Below, in pieces: positions 1 through 11,570 of a stretch of DNA of 64,000 bases (positions within the stretch are counted from its first letter, which is position 1; each line of letters opens with the position of its first letter). The notes beneath the pieces are model-generated. The model was not told the origin of the DNA. It saw only the letters and a program-made list of their open reading frames with translations, and ran no database searches. Both the position numbers and the translations under genes were made by a program. The stretch is from Psococerastis gibbosa (Eukaryota > Arthropoda > Insecta > Psocodea > Psocidae), in assembly GCA_963971405.1 (NCBI GenBank), contig OZ020491.1:15928855-15992854 (forward strand), in the 5' to 3' direction.

Positions 1-100
1 TAATAGTGGCAGGGTATGGTACGCAATGTATTGGGACATGAATTATCCAGTTTAACACCTAAAGCATACTTGAAGTAAGAAAGCGTTGATTAAGACGATA
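1..100 (-). repeat. Dispersed repeat, copy 1 of 3 (partial)
   Basis: Matches the end of the 24.33-24.5 kb copy: ACGCAATG, TTTAACACCTAAA and CATACTTGAAG recur in the same order. It is cut by the window edge. Confidence 0.5.
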
Positions 101-540
101 CAAATAAATAAAAATTGGTTTGAGTCATTGCGTGCAAAATAGAATTGTAAATTAACACTGGGCGAAATCGATATCTATGCAGCCAGCGTATGCTTCTGCT
201 GTGTACTGTAAATAAGCTGGTCCTGTCGTCCTGTTAACCGGTAAGGTTGTTTCTATTAAGTTGTAGAATATATTTACGGCAAATATAATCTTATTATTAT
301 CAGCTTCCAGAATGGCATGAACACGAAGGTATTGGACAACCATGCGCGGTGTGCAAGGGACCCACATCCGACCATGACATTCACCAGAATGGCCTTCATT
401 ATCACATCTCTTGTGCCAATTTATGGGTCAATTGCATAGAAAACACCCTCCCTTGCTTGTAAATGAGAATTTATTTTGTACGGTGTTATTTTGCCAACGT
501 TTGAATGTGCTACACTGTTGATGCAGATGGAGGTTTTACT

Positions 541-1000
541 AACGTAGTTTCATTCGCGTCTGTGAATTAAATATTAAGATATGCGATACATTTTAAATTC
601 ATTAGTTTCAGTGAAAGGAAAGCTGGTGGAAAGATATGCATGAAAGGGTTTATCAGTTGAACGATTAAGCTGAATTTCCTTTGTCTTAGGGCCGCGCTCA
701 CCACGCTAAGAAATGGCATATTGGACGGTATCTCCATCTACCAACGCAGAGCGGTGTCGTCTAATATTATTTGCCCATTTTACTGGAAGGCTGTGCATTG
801 CTATATAGATGGACGTGCCTCCAGTATTCCCCACGAAAACATTTCTAAGCGTGGTCAGCGCGGCCCTAAGACTATAAGGCAATAAAAATTCAACATAATC
901 GTTCAGCTAATACAAACATCCATACGTATCTTATCACCACCTTTCCTTTCACTGAAACTAATGCTTTAAAATGTATCATTGACGCGAATGAAACTACTCT
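541..1000. mobile_element. Foldback element with a second palindrome in its loop
   Basis: Left arm 541-680 and right arm 880-1000 are inverted copies (TAGTTTCATTCGCGTC, ATTAGTTTCAGTGAAAGGAA, GAACGATTA) with moderate divergence. The centre (689-866) is itself bounded by inverted ends GGGCCGCGCTCACCACGC and GCGTGGTCAGCGCGGCCC, flanked by TTA and TAA. No coding. The inner unit's ends resemble the GGCG..CACC palindrome family. Confidence 0.75.
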
Positions 1001-1965
1001 TCCTCAAAATTATATAGGATGAGTTTTGTAATTTGAATGCATAATAAGAAAAATGTCAAATTATTATTAATCGGGCCCTCCCCGAGGACACAAACGCCAT
1101 TGTTTTTTTACGGATTTGAATTTCAGAAAATTCAAAAAATCATAAGGTACTAGAAGAAATTTTTCTTTTAGTAACTATGATATTTTTTATAGCTCTGCAA
1201 TGAATATTCACTGTGAAATTCGTACAAAAAACAAGGGAGGGAATTTATGATTTTTTAAAACAGCGCGTAGCATGTTAGTATTTTATATTTGGTACATTTC
1301 AATGTAATGACGAAAAAGGTATTCAAATAGCAGACATAGCGTTGTACGTCTAATGAAATTTCTGACAAGGTATTAAACTTAATGATGCTGACTCTGCATA
1401 TCACTATCTATAATCTGGATACTATAACGAAGTATTAACATAAACTTGCAGAATGGCTAATCGCTTAATCACATCTTGTTTATAATTGTATGTTTGGTTG
1501 TTTACTATTGGTTGAATCTACTTTTAAGTTTGTGATATGGGGAAATTTCCCTCTCGTTAGCTAGTCGCCTAGCACGATTACGATAACAAAGAAGTCTATT
1601 AGAGGATATTTATTTACATTAATTACTCGTAATTGAAATTATTCAATTACTGTTTACTGTGTTCACCGTGTAACTGAAGAGTAACGAGCTAAAGTTGTAA
1701 AATTATAAGGAGTTTATTACGCATTAATAAATTATTTAGTAGTTATGGCCTACATAATACCGAGTGGTTTATCTAAGATCTTATTATTATTATTATTAGC
1801 ATATATATATTTACGGGTCATGCCCATTTTACAATTTTAACATAAAATACTTTAAATGTAATTACAATCTTGTTTTAAGGCAGACGTTTCAAAGTATTTT
1901 GTAAACAAATGACAACCTAGTCTTTGTAATGAAATTAATTAATTACACCTTCTGCAACAACCATA
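1001..1965. other. AT-rich intergenic sequence
   Basis: Nearly 1 kb with no ORF, repeat match or RNA that I can recognise. Confidence 0.4.
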
Positions 1966-2123
1966 GGCGGTCATTCCACCGGCGAATTTACTTCATTTGT
2001 GATTTTGCCGTTGACGTATTTACAATAGATAAGTTAAGTATCTACATAATAGTCTCCTTAAAACAAAACAAACGTCAATGACAAAATCACAAATGAAATA
2101 AATTCGCCGGTGGAATGGCCGCC
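1966..2123. mobile_element. Palindromic MITE (GGCG family), copy 1
   Basis: Arms of about 52 bp: GGCGGTCATTCCACCGGCGA... against its inverted match ending at 2123. Flanked by ATA on both sides (3-bp target duplication). The arms carry the family end but the inner core (GACGTGGTAGCAG) is absent beyond GACGT; the loop is unrelated AT-rich sequence. Confidence 0.8.
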
Positions 2124-2264
2124 ATAAAGATATGAAAATGGTGAGACGACACTCATAACATTTTTTCCATCTGACCAGTTTGATATCTTTGCGGCTGCAA
2201 AACGAGGAATTAATTAATTTCGTCAAAAATGTCCGGTCGTAAGTTTTTTCTTAAAAAAAAAAAA

Positions 2265-2400
2265 TATTATTCGCATGTACAAGCAATTCAATAAATGTAT
2301 CCGAATAACCTCTTCAGTCGCCTCTGTAGGTAATACCGATCACCGATCGCATGATGTGTAGAGACGAACAAGCTACCATTATGCCATCGAAGTCCTTGAA
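2265..2400 (+). repeat. Dispersed repeat with two further copies
   Basis: AATGTATCCGAATAACCTCT...CGCCTC. matches 25787-25890 and 30095-30260 (TTAAATCGCGTACA.ACAATTTAATGAAT, then TTAACCTCTT.AATCGCC). Non-coding; class unknown. Confidence 0.6.
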
Positions 2401-2934
2401 GATTACTAATTGTTTTCAAAATCTCTGCCTTAATTTCCATAGCCTTTAAAATTAATTTGATAATATGCTCATCAGAAAATTAAAGCTGATGCATTCTCAA
2501 CCCAAACTGATGGAATCTTGGTCAAAACTACATTGAAACATTGAATATAGCACACAGCCCACTCGCATAAAACTTATAACAAGACTTTAAAGTTTTGGCG
2601 TAAAAAAACAATTAACATTTAAAGTGTCTAAAATTTCATGTTTGACGATCTATCCTTCCTTATTGGTGCTTTAATATTTTTAATACAATTCATACCGTAC
2701 TGTTTGTGAAATTAATAGAATCATTCCTGTGAAGTGGGAGGTTACGACAATATTGTGTCACCCTTCCGTTCCGTCATATATTACATGCCTGCCGCAGAGT
2801 CATATCGCAAAAGCGAATTCAACAACTGCGGACTGTATAATACTAGTACAAGCAGTTGTGAAGTTAAATTTATGTTACTCAATCATTTTTTATAATTATT
2901 ACAATTTAGTTAGGTAATTGTAAAGCCAACCGCC

Positions 2935-3215
2935 ATACCAAGTTGAATCCAGCGGACCAGAGCAGGTTCAAAGCTGCAGATAACTTGGTCGTGTGCACAG
3001 TGCCGGTAGGGAAACATGGTAGGACTTGTCTGGTCACCTCCGAACTAATCGTGTGACTTCACTGTGTTTCCCAAGTGGTTCGGAATCCACTATAATCAGG
3101 AGGTCCACTGTCATATGGGCTGGCATAGGACAGTCAAGTCGGAGTCGCTCTATGGGCCCAAATATGAGGCCTAAGTCGTTATTAACCCGACGAACACTAC
3201 TACTACTAGGTAATT
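2935..3215 (+). mobile_element. SINE-like repeat, copy 1
   Basis: Shares long stretches with 56450-56760: GGTCACCTCCGA, AAGTGGTTCGGAATCCACTA and TAATCAGGAGGTCCAC. GGTTCGGAATCC is a pol III B-box-like motif. Ends in a (ACT)n-like run at 3193-3208. It lies just beyond the PPIL2 stop. Confidence 0.6.
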
Positions 3216-3304
3216 GTAAAGTAAAGTACTACAAATTGATATTTTTGTCTATTTCACTATGTTACACAATATTTACACGCTACTTATACATAAAAGCATC
3301 CCAA

Positions 3305-6300
3305 CTACCATTGGCTGAAGTCTTTGAATTTGTACTCTGAATTTTTCTTCTTCTTTGCGGATGGTGGGGCATTATCACTACCACTTTTTCCTAACTCAGA
3401 CATGTTGATATATTTGCCGACACCTTGGGAGAAAACTTTGAGGGGCGCGTCTTTCTTTTTTACAATTTTCTTCGACTTGGCTTCTTCCTCTTCTTTGAGA
3501 CGAGCGTCCGCTCTTTCCTTAGCCAGCTGTTCCTCTGCTTCTATGAATGGATCGACAAATACCTAAAAAGATTGAATAATTAAGAAGCATTCAGACCTGA
3601 TGGATAACGAATGATACTCTATCTTAACTACTTCTCATGTGTACGATATTGTCAGCAATGTGCCTGGCCAGCCTGGCAACAAATACAAATGTTAAGGTAC
3701 TGTGTCACAAGTTACAATCAAAGATTGCAGCAACATACATAAGGCCTTCCGAAGGTGTGTTATAGTGAGGAAGGTACATTTACTTATCCATCAAATCGCG
3801 AGGGTCTAACTCAACCAGGCTATACAAGGGTGCCAAGTGAGACTGTCCTCTATACACGTTTTAAACCTTGCCATACCTAATTGTTGCACAGTTAGGGACA
3901 GCCTACCGAGCGGGTATTACAAAATTTGTACAGTACTCCTAGTTGGCAGTCCTGGAGCCAACTGGTGAAGGTGAGGTACCCATTATTATTCTTTTTTAAA
4001 TAATAAAACTTGGATTGGGTGGGCCCAGGGGACTAAAAATGTTTCCTTTTGTGTCGGACTTCGAACCCAGCCCTTTTGGCCTTGATCGTTCAGTTTTCTG
4101 CCCCTCTTGGTCTCCATATAAGGTCAAGGAAATATATATTTTAAATTAATTATGAAAATTGCGAAATGATCATCTTAAGTACGCAACATAAGGCAATGAA
4201 AAATAACAGCGCAGCAATCACTGATAATCACTGCTAGAATTATAATGAAACTGAAGTAACTTAGTACGGACGTCAGTTTTTCACTTATTGCACGGCGTAG
4301 GGCCCATAACTACTAACCGACTCCAAGTAATAGGATCAGCAGCAGCCTGATCGAGGGGATTATAATACCGGTATTTATTTAATCCCCTGCAGTCTGATCG
4401 AGGCGTTTATAATACCGGGGTTAAATAAATACCCTAGGATTATAACTGTAAACAAACAAATTTTGAATAGCACTTTCCATTATAAAATTATCTTGTTTAC
4501 CAGTGGATTAAATAAATACCGGTATTATAAACGCCCCGATCAGGCTGCTGGTATTAAAAATGTAAACAAGATAATGTTATAATGGAAAGTGCTATTAAAA
4601 ATGTTTGTTTACATTTTTAATACCAGGGAATTAAATAAACCCCGGTATTATAATCGCCATGATCAGCCTGCAGGCCAGCATATTTTAAATTTTCTCAAGC
4701 ATCCAAAATTATGCAAAGAAATATATAAACTTACCTGAGTTTTTAAAATAGTGATGTCATAAATAGGTCGATCTTTATTATCAGTTTCGATTTGTTCCAT
4801 GGAGCTGAGCGTGTCCATTCCTCCGACTACTTTTCCAAAAATTGAGTGTTTTCCATCTAAATGCTTGCACGACCGGTATGTTACAAAAAATTGGGACTGG
4901 TTAGTATTCGGGCCCGAATTAGCCATAGAGACAATGCCTCGACCTGTGTGGGTCAGATTGGGTTTGATCTCGTCCTCAAATGGAACTCCCCACGAGGATT
5001 TTCCGCCCGACCCCGTCCCTGAAGGGTCTCCTCCTTGAATCATGAAGTGCTTAATTGACCGATGAAATTTTGTGTTGTCGTAGTACCCACGCTGACATAA
5101 CTTGGTGAAGTTTTCGCATATTTTGGGTACCATGTCGCAGTGCAGCTCCAAATTTAGAGGGCCCAAATTTGTTATGATTCGCACATAGCCTAGAATAAAA
5201 GAAATATATACTAACCAAATTAAGGCGCGTGCATTTATATAATTATTGTTATTAATATATTTTTAAATATCGCCATTAGTTAATTAGTGACCATATTTGG
5301 TACGGTTCCAGTTTCTGACATTACATGTACTATTTAAAAAATTATAATTTGAATTGTATACGTAGACTCAGTCGGTCTGTTTTTGTTTTACACAACAGAA
5401 ATACCCATACCATATGATACACTCTTAATTGTAAACTCGATAATCAAGTGCAGAAAAGTTTCTGACATGACAACGTCTAATAAATCGATCAACGCTGGCT
5501 GGAACACTGGGTGCATGCACGAAAAAGCGTTACGCTCATTGTCCCATTTTTCCGTTACGCCGGGTTCAACGCAAGGTTTTAGGCAGACCTTTGGGCCTAC
5601 CTCAATTTAAATTATATCAGTGTCTTTGTCCATTCCTCCTCTTTCATGCCATGCTATATTTGATGTGATAGGGCAAGGGGTTCGACTTTGGGTGGTGAAA
5701 ACATGAGGGGTGCGCCCAAGTTGGCCGATTTTCCGCGAAAATAGGCCTTTTTCGGCCGCGTTTTTGGGGGTCGTAATATCATTTTGAAAATTTCAAACTA
5801 CTTTAGTTATTTTCCAACCTTTATTACTCTTTCCAGACATAATATGTAGTAAAACTGAATATATTATATACAGTTTTACTATCGGTCTCTTCATTGGGGC
5901 TCAGATGAGTTGGTAAGCCATCCGTATTTGGGCGGAAAACAGGTTCAAAGGGTGCTTTTCCCATTACATGCATAGAGTAAAAAAATGCCACAGCCATCAA
6001 AATTTAACCGACATGAATTGTTAATGTCTCATTAGAAGCAGTATGAACGAGTATAAATAAATAGTTTCAAAATCACCCCTTAAACACGAGCGGAACACAA
6101 AATTTGTAAAAAGAAAATGAAGAAATTCATTTCCTGCAATCCAATTTGTATTGCATGGGCGAGTTTAAAGCAATTTATTAAAGTAAGATTTAGTAATTTA
6201 GGCGTTGTCACGTTGAACTATCGTCTGTAAACCGACTTTACAGGCAACCAATTTTTTTTTTATTAATATTTTGCTCGGAAAGTAATAATAAGAGCGTGTG

Positions 6301-9300
6301 AAAAGTTATTTTAATAATGTCGCACGATTCAATTTTTTTACTTATTTTTGAAAATGAGGATCCTTACCTTTCTTTTTGACCCGTTCATACACTAGGGCAC
6401 TCTCCTCAATAATAGCAGGCTCATGCACCGTTTCGGGAGCTATTGATGTGGATGTAAAACTAGCAGCGACTCGACCCGTTGAGTAGTGCGCTGCATTGAA
6501 TTTGTCGGCTTGCTTTTTTTCCTCTTGCGCTGTTTCCGGAGCTTTAAATTTTTCTTCTAATTCCTGAAGAATTGCTTTCGCTTCATTATTAATATTTTTT
6601 AACGTTGAATGGTCTTTTTCAGACTCTTCGACTAACTTCAAATCATTTTTTATGTGATAAAACTGGGATATGTCAAACTTGCTTATGTTATTGGGATCTT
6701 GCAGGACAATCAGATCCTTTCTTTCAAAAGACTCACTTGTAAGCAGATCCTTCCAGTTCCTTGTCTTAATATTGAGTTGCTCAACAGCATCATATGAAAA
6801 AACATTTCCAGTAGTTTTAACAGCTACCATATGACTCTGCTTTGTAAACGTTTTAAACAAAACCGGGCAATGATAATCACCTTGCGCATTTTGATGGAAG
6901 TTAAGTTTGATAAGTTCTTTAGGTTCTAAAGGTTTTCCAGTGACTGGATTTTTCTTGAATTTTTTAATAAATGCAACGATAGCTTCGAGCTCAAAGATGT
7001 TTCCTTCGTGGTCACAATATGGAACATCTACAGGCTGCAATGTCAAGCAACAGAAGTCGAAGGGTAATCTTCGGAAAGACAGCCCATCTGACGTTTCTGG
7101 GCCACCTCTTTTGCCGCCATACAGAGTTACCCACTCCGTGGCGGTAAGGTACCTACGGGAAAAATAATATATATAATATGTGATTTTAAGGGAGATTTTT
7201 TAATGTTTTGTTAACAAGAAATGGCCATGATTTTTTGACAAAATTGATTAATATCTCGTTCTACAGCCGCTAAGTTAGGAAAGTGAAAGAAGAAAAATCC
7301 ATTTAAAATGCACGCTTCCGAAGGAAATTCACATTTTCTTATCTGTATATAATCGTGGTGTGACAATGCAGGACAATTTTCTTATGATAGACCTAGCCTA
7401 TTGATTTTTTAAACACAAAGTGTCAACGAAACAAAGGACCATAATATATACAAATAGTAGGTCCAACAAACTAGTACAGCAATAAAGGGTCAAAGTCAAA
7501 TAAAGGAATGTGCTACCCGACCACGATAGAACGACATTTGGAACACTTACAAAAATCGAATTGGTTTATGGAAATTTTCATAAAAACAAATTTCTCAAAT
7601 GTCATCCCTCTCGTGGATGGGTGGTACCGTAGGTATTTCAGCAATATAAAAATGCAAAACATTCCGGACGCCATGCTCTGAGAAGTGTCCCCACAGAAAT
7701 AAAAAAAAGAAAAAAAAAACTTCTGAAAACTCCGATTAGTGGATTAACTCGATTTGATAAAATAGTTGGAAATCAATTGGGGAAATACACTGATTTTTGA
7801 GAAAGCTTCCATTTTTTAAGTAGTGTGGGATAAGAAGTTAATTAATCTCATCGACATTTCCATTTCATGTCAACAAAATATTATGAAATCTGTCCCTTAT
7901 ATAATAATAGGACTAGCAGTACTGGGCAAATGGGCCCTTTACTATTTGAAAGGACTAGATTTATTGTGAGAAAATTTGTCTAGTACCTAGTAGACCTCTA
8001 CTCCTATCTCTATTGTCCCAGTCTTCAGGAGGCTATAGAAGTATAGAACACTGGCCAAGATTGCCCAATGCTATGGGTATGAAAAATTTAGATGAAAGCC
8101 ACAGGAAGCAGATGTAGTAGTTGTGATTTGAAGTAGTGCATCGCACTAATGATTAATCCAGACACTACTGCTCTATGTCCTCTTCTTTTTTACATCCTCC
8201 ACAATTTTCTTTTTGAACTCCCTCAAGTTTACAGCATCTTTGATATTTTTCTGCAGCAGATAAAACATTTGTAGGCCTTCATGAAAAATGCTCGTTCCAC
8301 TGGTTCGTCTTCTATACTCAAGCGTAATGCAATCACTATTTCTAGTTCCATAGTTGTGCACTTCACTAAAAGTCTTTGTAAGGTCTACCATGTACTTAGG
8401 CATCAAACCTGATGCAATACTCCAGACAAACGACATGACATCGAAGTACACATTTTCTTGGATGGTGAGCATGTCTAATTCCTCTATCATTTCAAATACC
8501 CTCTTGTCGATAGGAACATTTAGTATTGACCTTAATCCCCTGTTCAGGGTCACTTGTATTTCCACAAGAACAGAACTCGGTGCACAATACAGTAAGGTGC
8601 TGCAGTATTTTATGTGGGGTTTAACGAAGGCTTCATAGATTAATTTCTTCGTTCTTGTCGGCAATACATATCTAACTTTACTCAAGATAAACATTTTCTG
8701 ATTTAGTATGCGTATTAAGCTGCGAAAATGCTCTTTAAAGTTTCATCTATTATCAATAGTGGTGCCAAGATATCGAAACGAATCCACTACATCTAATCTT
8801 TCACCATTCATTCGGACATTGAGATCATAATCACAGCCTTTCTTCGAGACCAACATTGCTTTCGATTTCTTCACATTGAGGCACAGTTTATCAGCTGCCA
8901 GCCAGTACGCCAACTGAAACAGCTCTTCATTTAAGATTTTCTCCGATTCCCAACGTCTTTGCCCACTACATAGATCAAGGTATCGTCCGCGAAGAGGTGA
9001 ACGTAGCACCGCTTAAGGTATTCAGGTAGGTCTTTTATAAACAAGATGAAGAGTAATGGACCAAGGCAACTACCTTGAACTACACCTACATCGCAACTTA
9101 GATCTTCGGAGAATTCACCCCTGATTTTTACTTTTTGAACTCGGTCTTCGTCAGCCATTTATGAATGTCACCTCTGATTCCCATCTTCCACATTTTCTCA
9201 TGTAATAATTTACGTTCAATTGTTTCAAATGCTCTCCTTAGGTCTATGAAAACAGCAACAACGTAGTCCCCCTCCTCAGTAGCTCGTCTCCATTTCTTAA

Positions 9301-9406
9301 TAATCAGTTGAGCAACAGTTTCAGTAGTGTTTCTGTCGAAACCCAGACTTCCATGCCAAGAGGTAAATACTTACATTTTATCTTTCTGATGCTGTCGTTT
9401 GCCCAT
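3305..9406 (-). CDS. PPIL2: PPIL2: U-box / cyclophilin-type peptidyl-prolyl isomerase-like 2
   Basis: Four coding exons, read on the minus strand: 9406-9375, 7152-6368, 5189-4735 and 3562-3305 (1530 nt, 509 aa; human PPIL2 is about 520). All junctions are GT-AG and in phase. Exon 1 encodes [11 protein letters not shown], nearly identical to the family N-terminus, which fixes the start. Residues about 35-110 form the U-box (E3 ligase fold). Residues 273-424 are the cyclophilin domain: FHRSIKHF...IQGGD, with Arg316, Phe321, Gln372 and His387 matching the CypA catalytic set. The Trp121-equivalent is His382; the family usually lacks Trp here. The tail is Lys-rich and ends in DFSQW. From family knowledge it acts in the nucleus with the spliceosome and as a ubiquitin ligase. 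Intron 1 (2.2 kb) carries a LINE remnant. The start lies 479 bp from the divergent ALKBH4 start. Confidence 0.95.
4340..4672. mobile_element. Compound foldback repeat in PPIL2 intron 3
   Basis: Four inverted or direct copies of a unit CCTGATCG.GGCG.TTATAATACCGG.TATTTATTTAA. The central arms 4448-4507 and 4565-4612 (GTAAACAAGATAAT, AATGGAAAGTGCTATT) are inverted copies. Different family from the GGCG palindromes. Its edge lies about 60 bp from the exon 3 donor. Confidence 0.75.
5193..6367. other. PPIL2 intron 2
   Basis: 1.2 kb between exon 3 and exon 2 of PPIL2. A GC-richer patch at 5640-5960 looks like an old repeat but has no second copy I can see. Otherwise nothing recognised. Confidence 0.4.
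5850..5884. repeat. Short perfect hairpin
   Basis: TAGTAAAACTG and CAGTTTTACTA around an AT centre; 35 bp. In PPIL2 intron 2. No function assigned. Confidence 0.6.
8160..9360 (-). mobile_element. 5'-truncated non-LTR retrotransposon (LINE) in PPIL2 intron 1
   Basis: Minus-strand translations give successive reverse-transcriptase pieces. About 9340-9160 has [13 protein letters not shown] (RT motif A). 9158-8931 has [15 protein letters not shown] and [11 protein letters not shown] (motifs B and C, FADD in place of YADD). 9009-8743 has [13 protein letters not shown] and FRYLGTTID. 8694-8173 is the C-terminal RT tail ending in [12 protein letters not shown]. Frameshifts separate the pieces, so it is dead. 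It lies in the same orientation as PPIL2 and begins within about 10-15 bp of the exon 1 splice donor. Phrases match the copies at 26.8-27.8 kb and 14.6-15.1 kb, so all three belong to one lineage. Confidence 0.85.
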
Positions 9407-9885
9407 TGTGTTTTTTAGCTTTTAGCTGTTTGTATAACAAAGTAAAAATACAACCTTCAAAAAAATTTACACTTTCCGCTTTAAGATAATTAAAAACTTC
9501 AAAATTCAAATCGCTTGGCTTGTTTGTTTATGTCTCTGTTTTTCGCAGAACGCAGAATCGTTGGACACATGTACCTGTGTCGGTGTGTCCTGCAATAAAA
9601 TAAAATATAATTTATTTAATCAAATATACAGTTTTTTATTTAATCAATATAAGTTGTGTGAACAATAAAAATTAATAATACATTTTATTGCATTTCAAGT
9701 CATACAATTTTCAAATTTAGTTTTAGTCTATCGTTCTTTCTTCTAGGTATGGTTGTAACTTGTCTATGGTTGTAACTTGTAAACAAAGTAAACAAATATC
9801 ATGGAGGTTGGAGGTGGAGGATCCTAAATTCTAAATCCTATAACTTTCAATGTAACTCGTCTAAAATAACGTAATTTCTTTAAAA
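9407..9885. promoter_or_regulatory. Head-to-head intergenic region, probable bidirectional promoter (PPIL2 / ALKBH4)
   Basis: This 479-bp gap separates the PPIL2 start codon (minus) from the ALKBH4 start codon (plus). It must hold both 5'UTRs and both promoters, unless a 5' noncoding exon lies elsewhere. It is AT-rich, and a short tandem duplication (ATGGTTGTAACTTGT, twice) lies near 9747-9780. No clear TATA box is assigned. The promoter role is inferred from layout only. Confidence 0.5.
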
Positions 9886-11021
9886 ATGGATACTGTGCGT
9901 GAATGTGGTTGTAAAGGGAGGAGAACATGCTTGTGGTGCGAAGAAAAGTACGGCTTAACGCCTGATTTCAGCTTAACGGATGATATGGTGCGTAGGTTAA
10001 TTCTTCATGACTTTTAATCTATATGAAATGCTATTGTTATTTGGAATAATAGGCCCTCAGCAGTTGCTGTTATACTGGAAGTAATGTAGCTCTAATTCTG
10101 ACTTAGGTACAGGCGTTTGACCCCAGTCTAAGCGCAGCAAACGCAGTGAAAATAATATTAATACAAGCTGGCAATTCATAAATTCCATTGTGTTGAGCAT
10201 CTGACTGGTAATTATAATTTGTATTCTAATTTTATTATTGTTTCCAGAAATCTAACAGCTATTTCTACTGTGACAGCTGTGAAAAGGCGTATCTCGGATG
10301 GAATGAAAGTGCAATAGGAAATCACCCGGAACATTCAGGTAGTTTTTTACCATTCCCGGGCGTCTGTATAGTGGAGAACTTCATTACTGACGCCGAATTA
10401 AATCAATTGATGAATGGAATTGACGATGAAAAATGGGACATTTCGCAGAGTGGCAGAAGGAAGCAGAACTACGGCCCCAAGTGTAATTTTAAGAAACGCA
10501 AACTCGTAAAGGGTGACTTTACTGGTTTCCCCAAGTTTACATTATTTCTACAAGAAAAATTAAAAAATGTTCCCCAGTTGAAAGATTTTTATGTTATCGA
10601 GCAATGCTCCCTAGAGTATGATCCAGTTAAAGGCGCATGCATAGATCCTCACATTGATGATTGTTGGATATGGGGGGAGAGAATTGTTACCGTTAACGTA
10701 TTGGGAGACTCTGTGCTGACGATGATACCGTATACGGGCAGCCGTAGTAGATACAATTTGGACTTAATCGATGCAAATGGGTGTAAGGAGATCCCACCCA
10801 ATGCAGTAGTACGTATCCCTATGCATGCCAAATCTTTACTTATCTTACACGGACAATCTCGATATGGCTGGGAGCATTGTGTACTTAGGGAAGACATAAA
10901 TGAGAGAAGAGTATGTTTAGCTTACCGGGAGTTTACAAAACCTTATTTGCCGGGTGGTTGTAAAGAGGCATTGGGGAAGGAAATATTGGAAATTTCAAAG
11001 GAATGTTTAAACACAAAATAA
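9886..11021 (+). CDS. ALKBH4: ALKBH4: 2-oxoglutarate/Fe(II)-dependent AlkB homolog 4
   Basis: Two exons, 9886-9987 and 10248-11021 (876 nt, 291 aa), with donor GTGCGT and acceptor TTTCCAG, phase 0. Exon 1 encodes the ALKBH4 signature RECGCKGRRTCLWCE, a Cys-rich N-terminus. Exon 2 has a second Cys cluster (FYCDSC) and the oxygenase fold. The iron ligands are His169 and Asp171 in DPHIDDCW and His244 in YGWEHCV; Arg254/255 in INERRVCLAYRE is the expected 2-oxoglutarate contact. SQSGRRKQNYGP is a family hallmark. In mammals ALKBH4 demethylates actin Lys84 and affects actomyosin and cytokinesis; I assume a related role here. The stop codon lies inside an AATAAA hexamer (11017-11022), a possible poly(A) signal that would leave a very short 3'UTR. 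Confidence 0.95.
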
Positions 11022-11570
11022 ATGATTTAATTCTTAATTGTTGTAGACTTTTTTTATGCTTTTTTATTTGTACAAGCTATTTTGCTAGTTATATTGTGTA
11101 AGATCCCAAAATTGTATAATATATTAAAATGTATCCCCAACCCATCGCTTCGGTAACAGATTTGGTGATGAGTTGCATATAAAAATAACATAGAAATGAA
11201 GATCGCCGTAGTTTACAGGTGTAAAACCCAATATTTATCTAAATTTTAGTGATGCACCGCTCGTACTCAGTAAACCTTGTAAGAGGGAAATTTTCGAAAT
11301 CCATATACATGGCTCATTCGCATTCTAAAAAACTGCCTGCATGGGTGGTGCATTTTAATTTGATCACAAAAATCCATGCCAAGGTAACGAAGTTAGTAAT
11401 GCGCATGCTTCCCATTTCAATCGATGACTCAATACATGAAGGGTGAAAGTAAGCTGCCCCATTTTCGCTTTGAGCGGTTTTCCAACGTAGAGACTGTATC
11501 TGACAACGAAATATTCTTTTTCTTTGTGATATTGTAGACTGTCCACTTTTTAAATCCATTTTAACGCAAA
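11022..11570. promoter_or_regulatory. Intergenic region upstream of the coiled-coil gene
   Basis: A 549-bp AT-rich gap between the ALKBH4 stop and the coiled-coil gene start. It must contain the ALKBH4 3' end and the promoter/5'UTR of the downstream gene. I see no repeat family, conserved motif or convincing ORF in it; the short antisense ORFs across 11314-11580 have no family resemblance. Confidence 0.35.

Noticed and set aside
152-367. Minus-strand 71-aa open frame at the window start
   Set aside because: No family resemblance and no splice partner visible; the neighbourhood is repeat-derived. Not enough to call a gene.
3324-3566. Plus-strand 80-aa open frame
   Set aside because: Antisense shadow of PPIL2 exon 4, which has clear homology on the minus strand.
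7153-8160. Possible additional PPIL2 exon in intron 1
   Set aside because: Exon 1 (9406-9375) and exon 2 (7152-6368) join perfectly in phase and match the family N-terminus without a gap.
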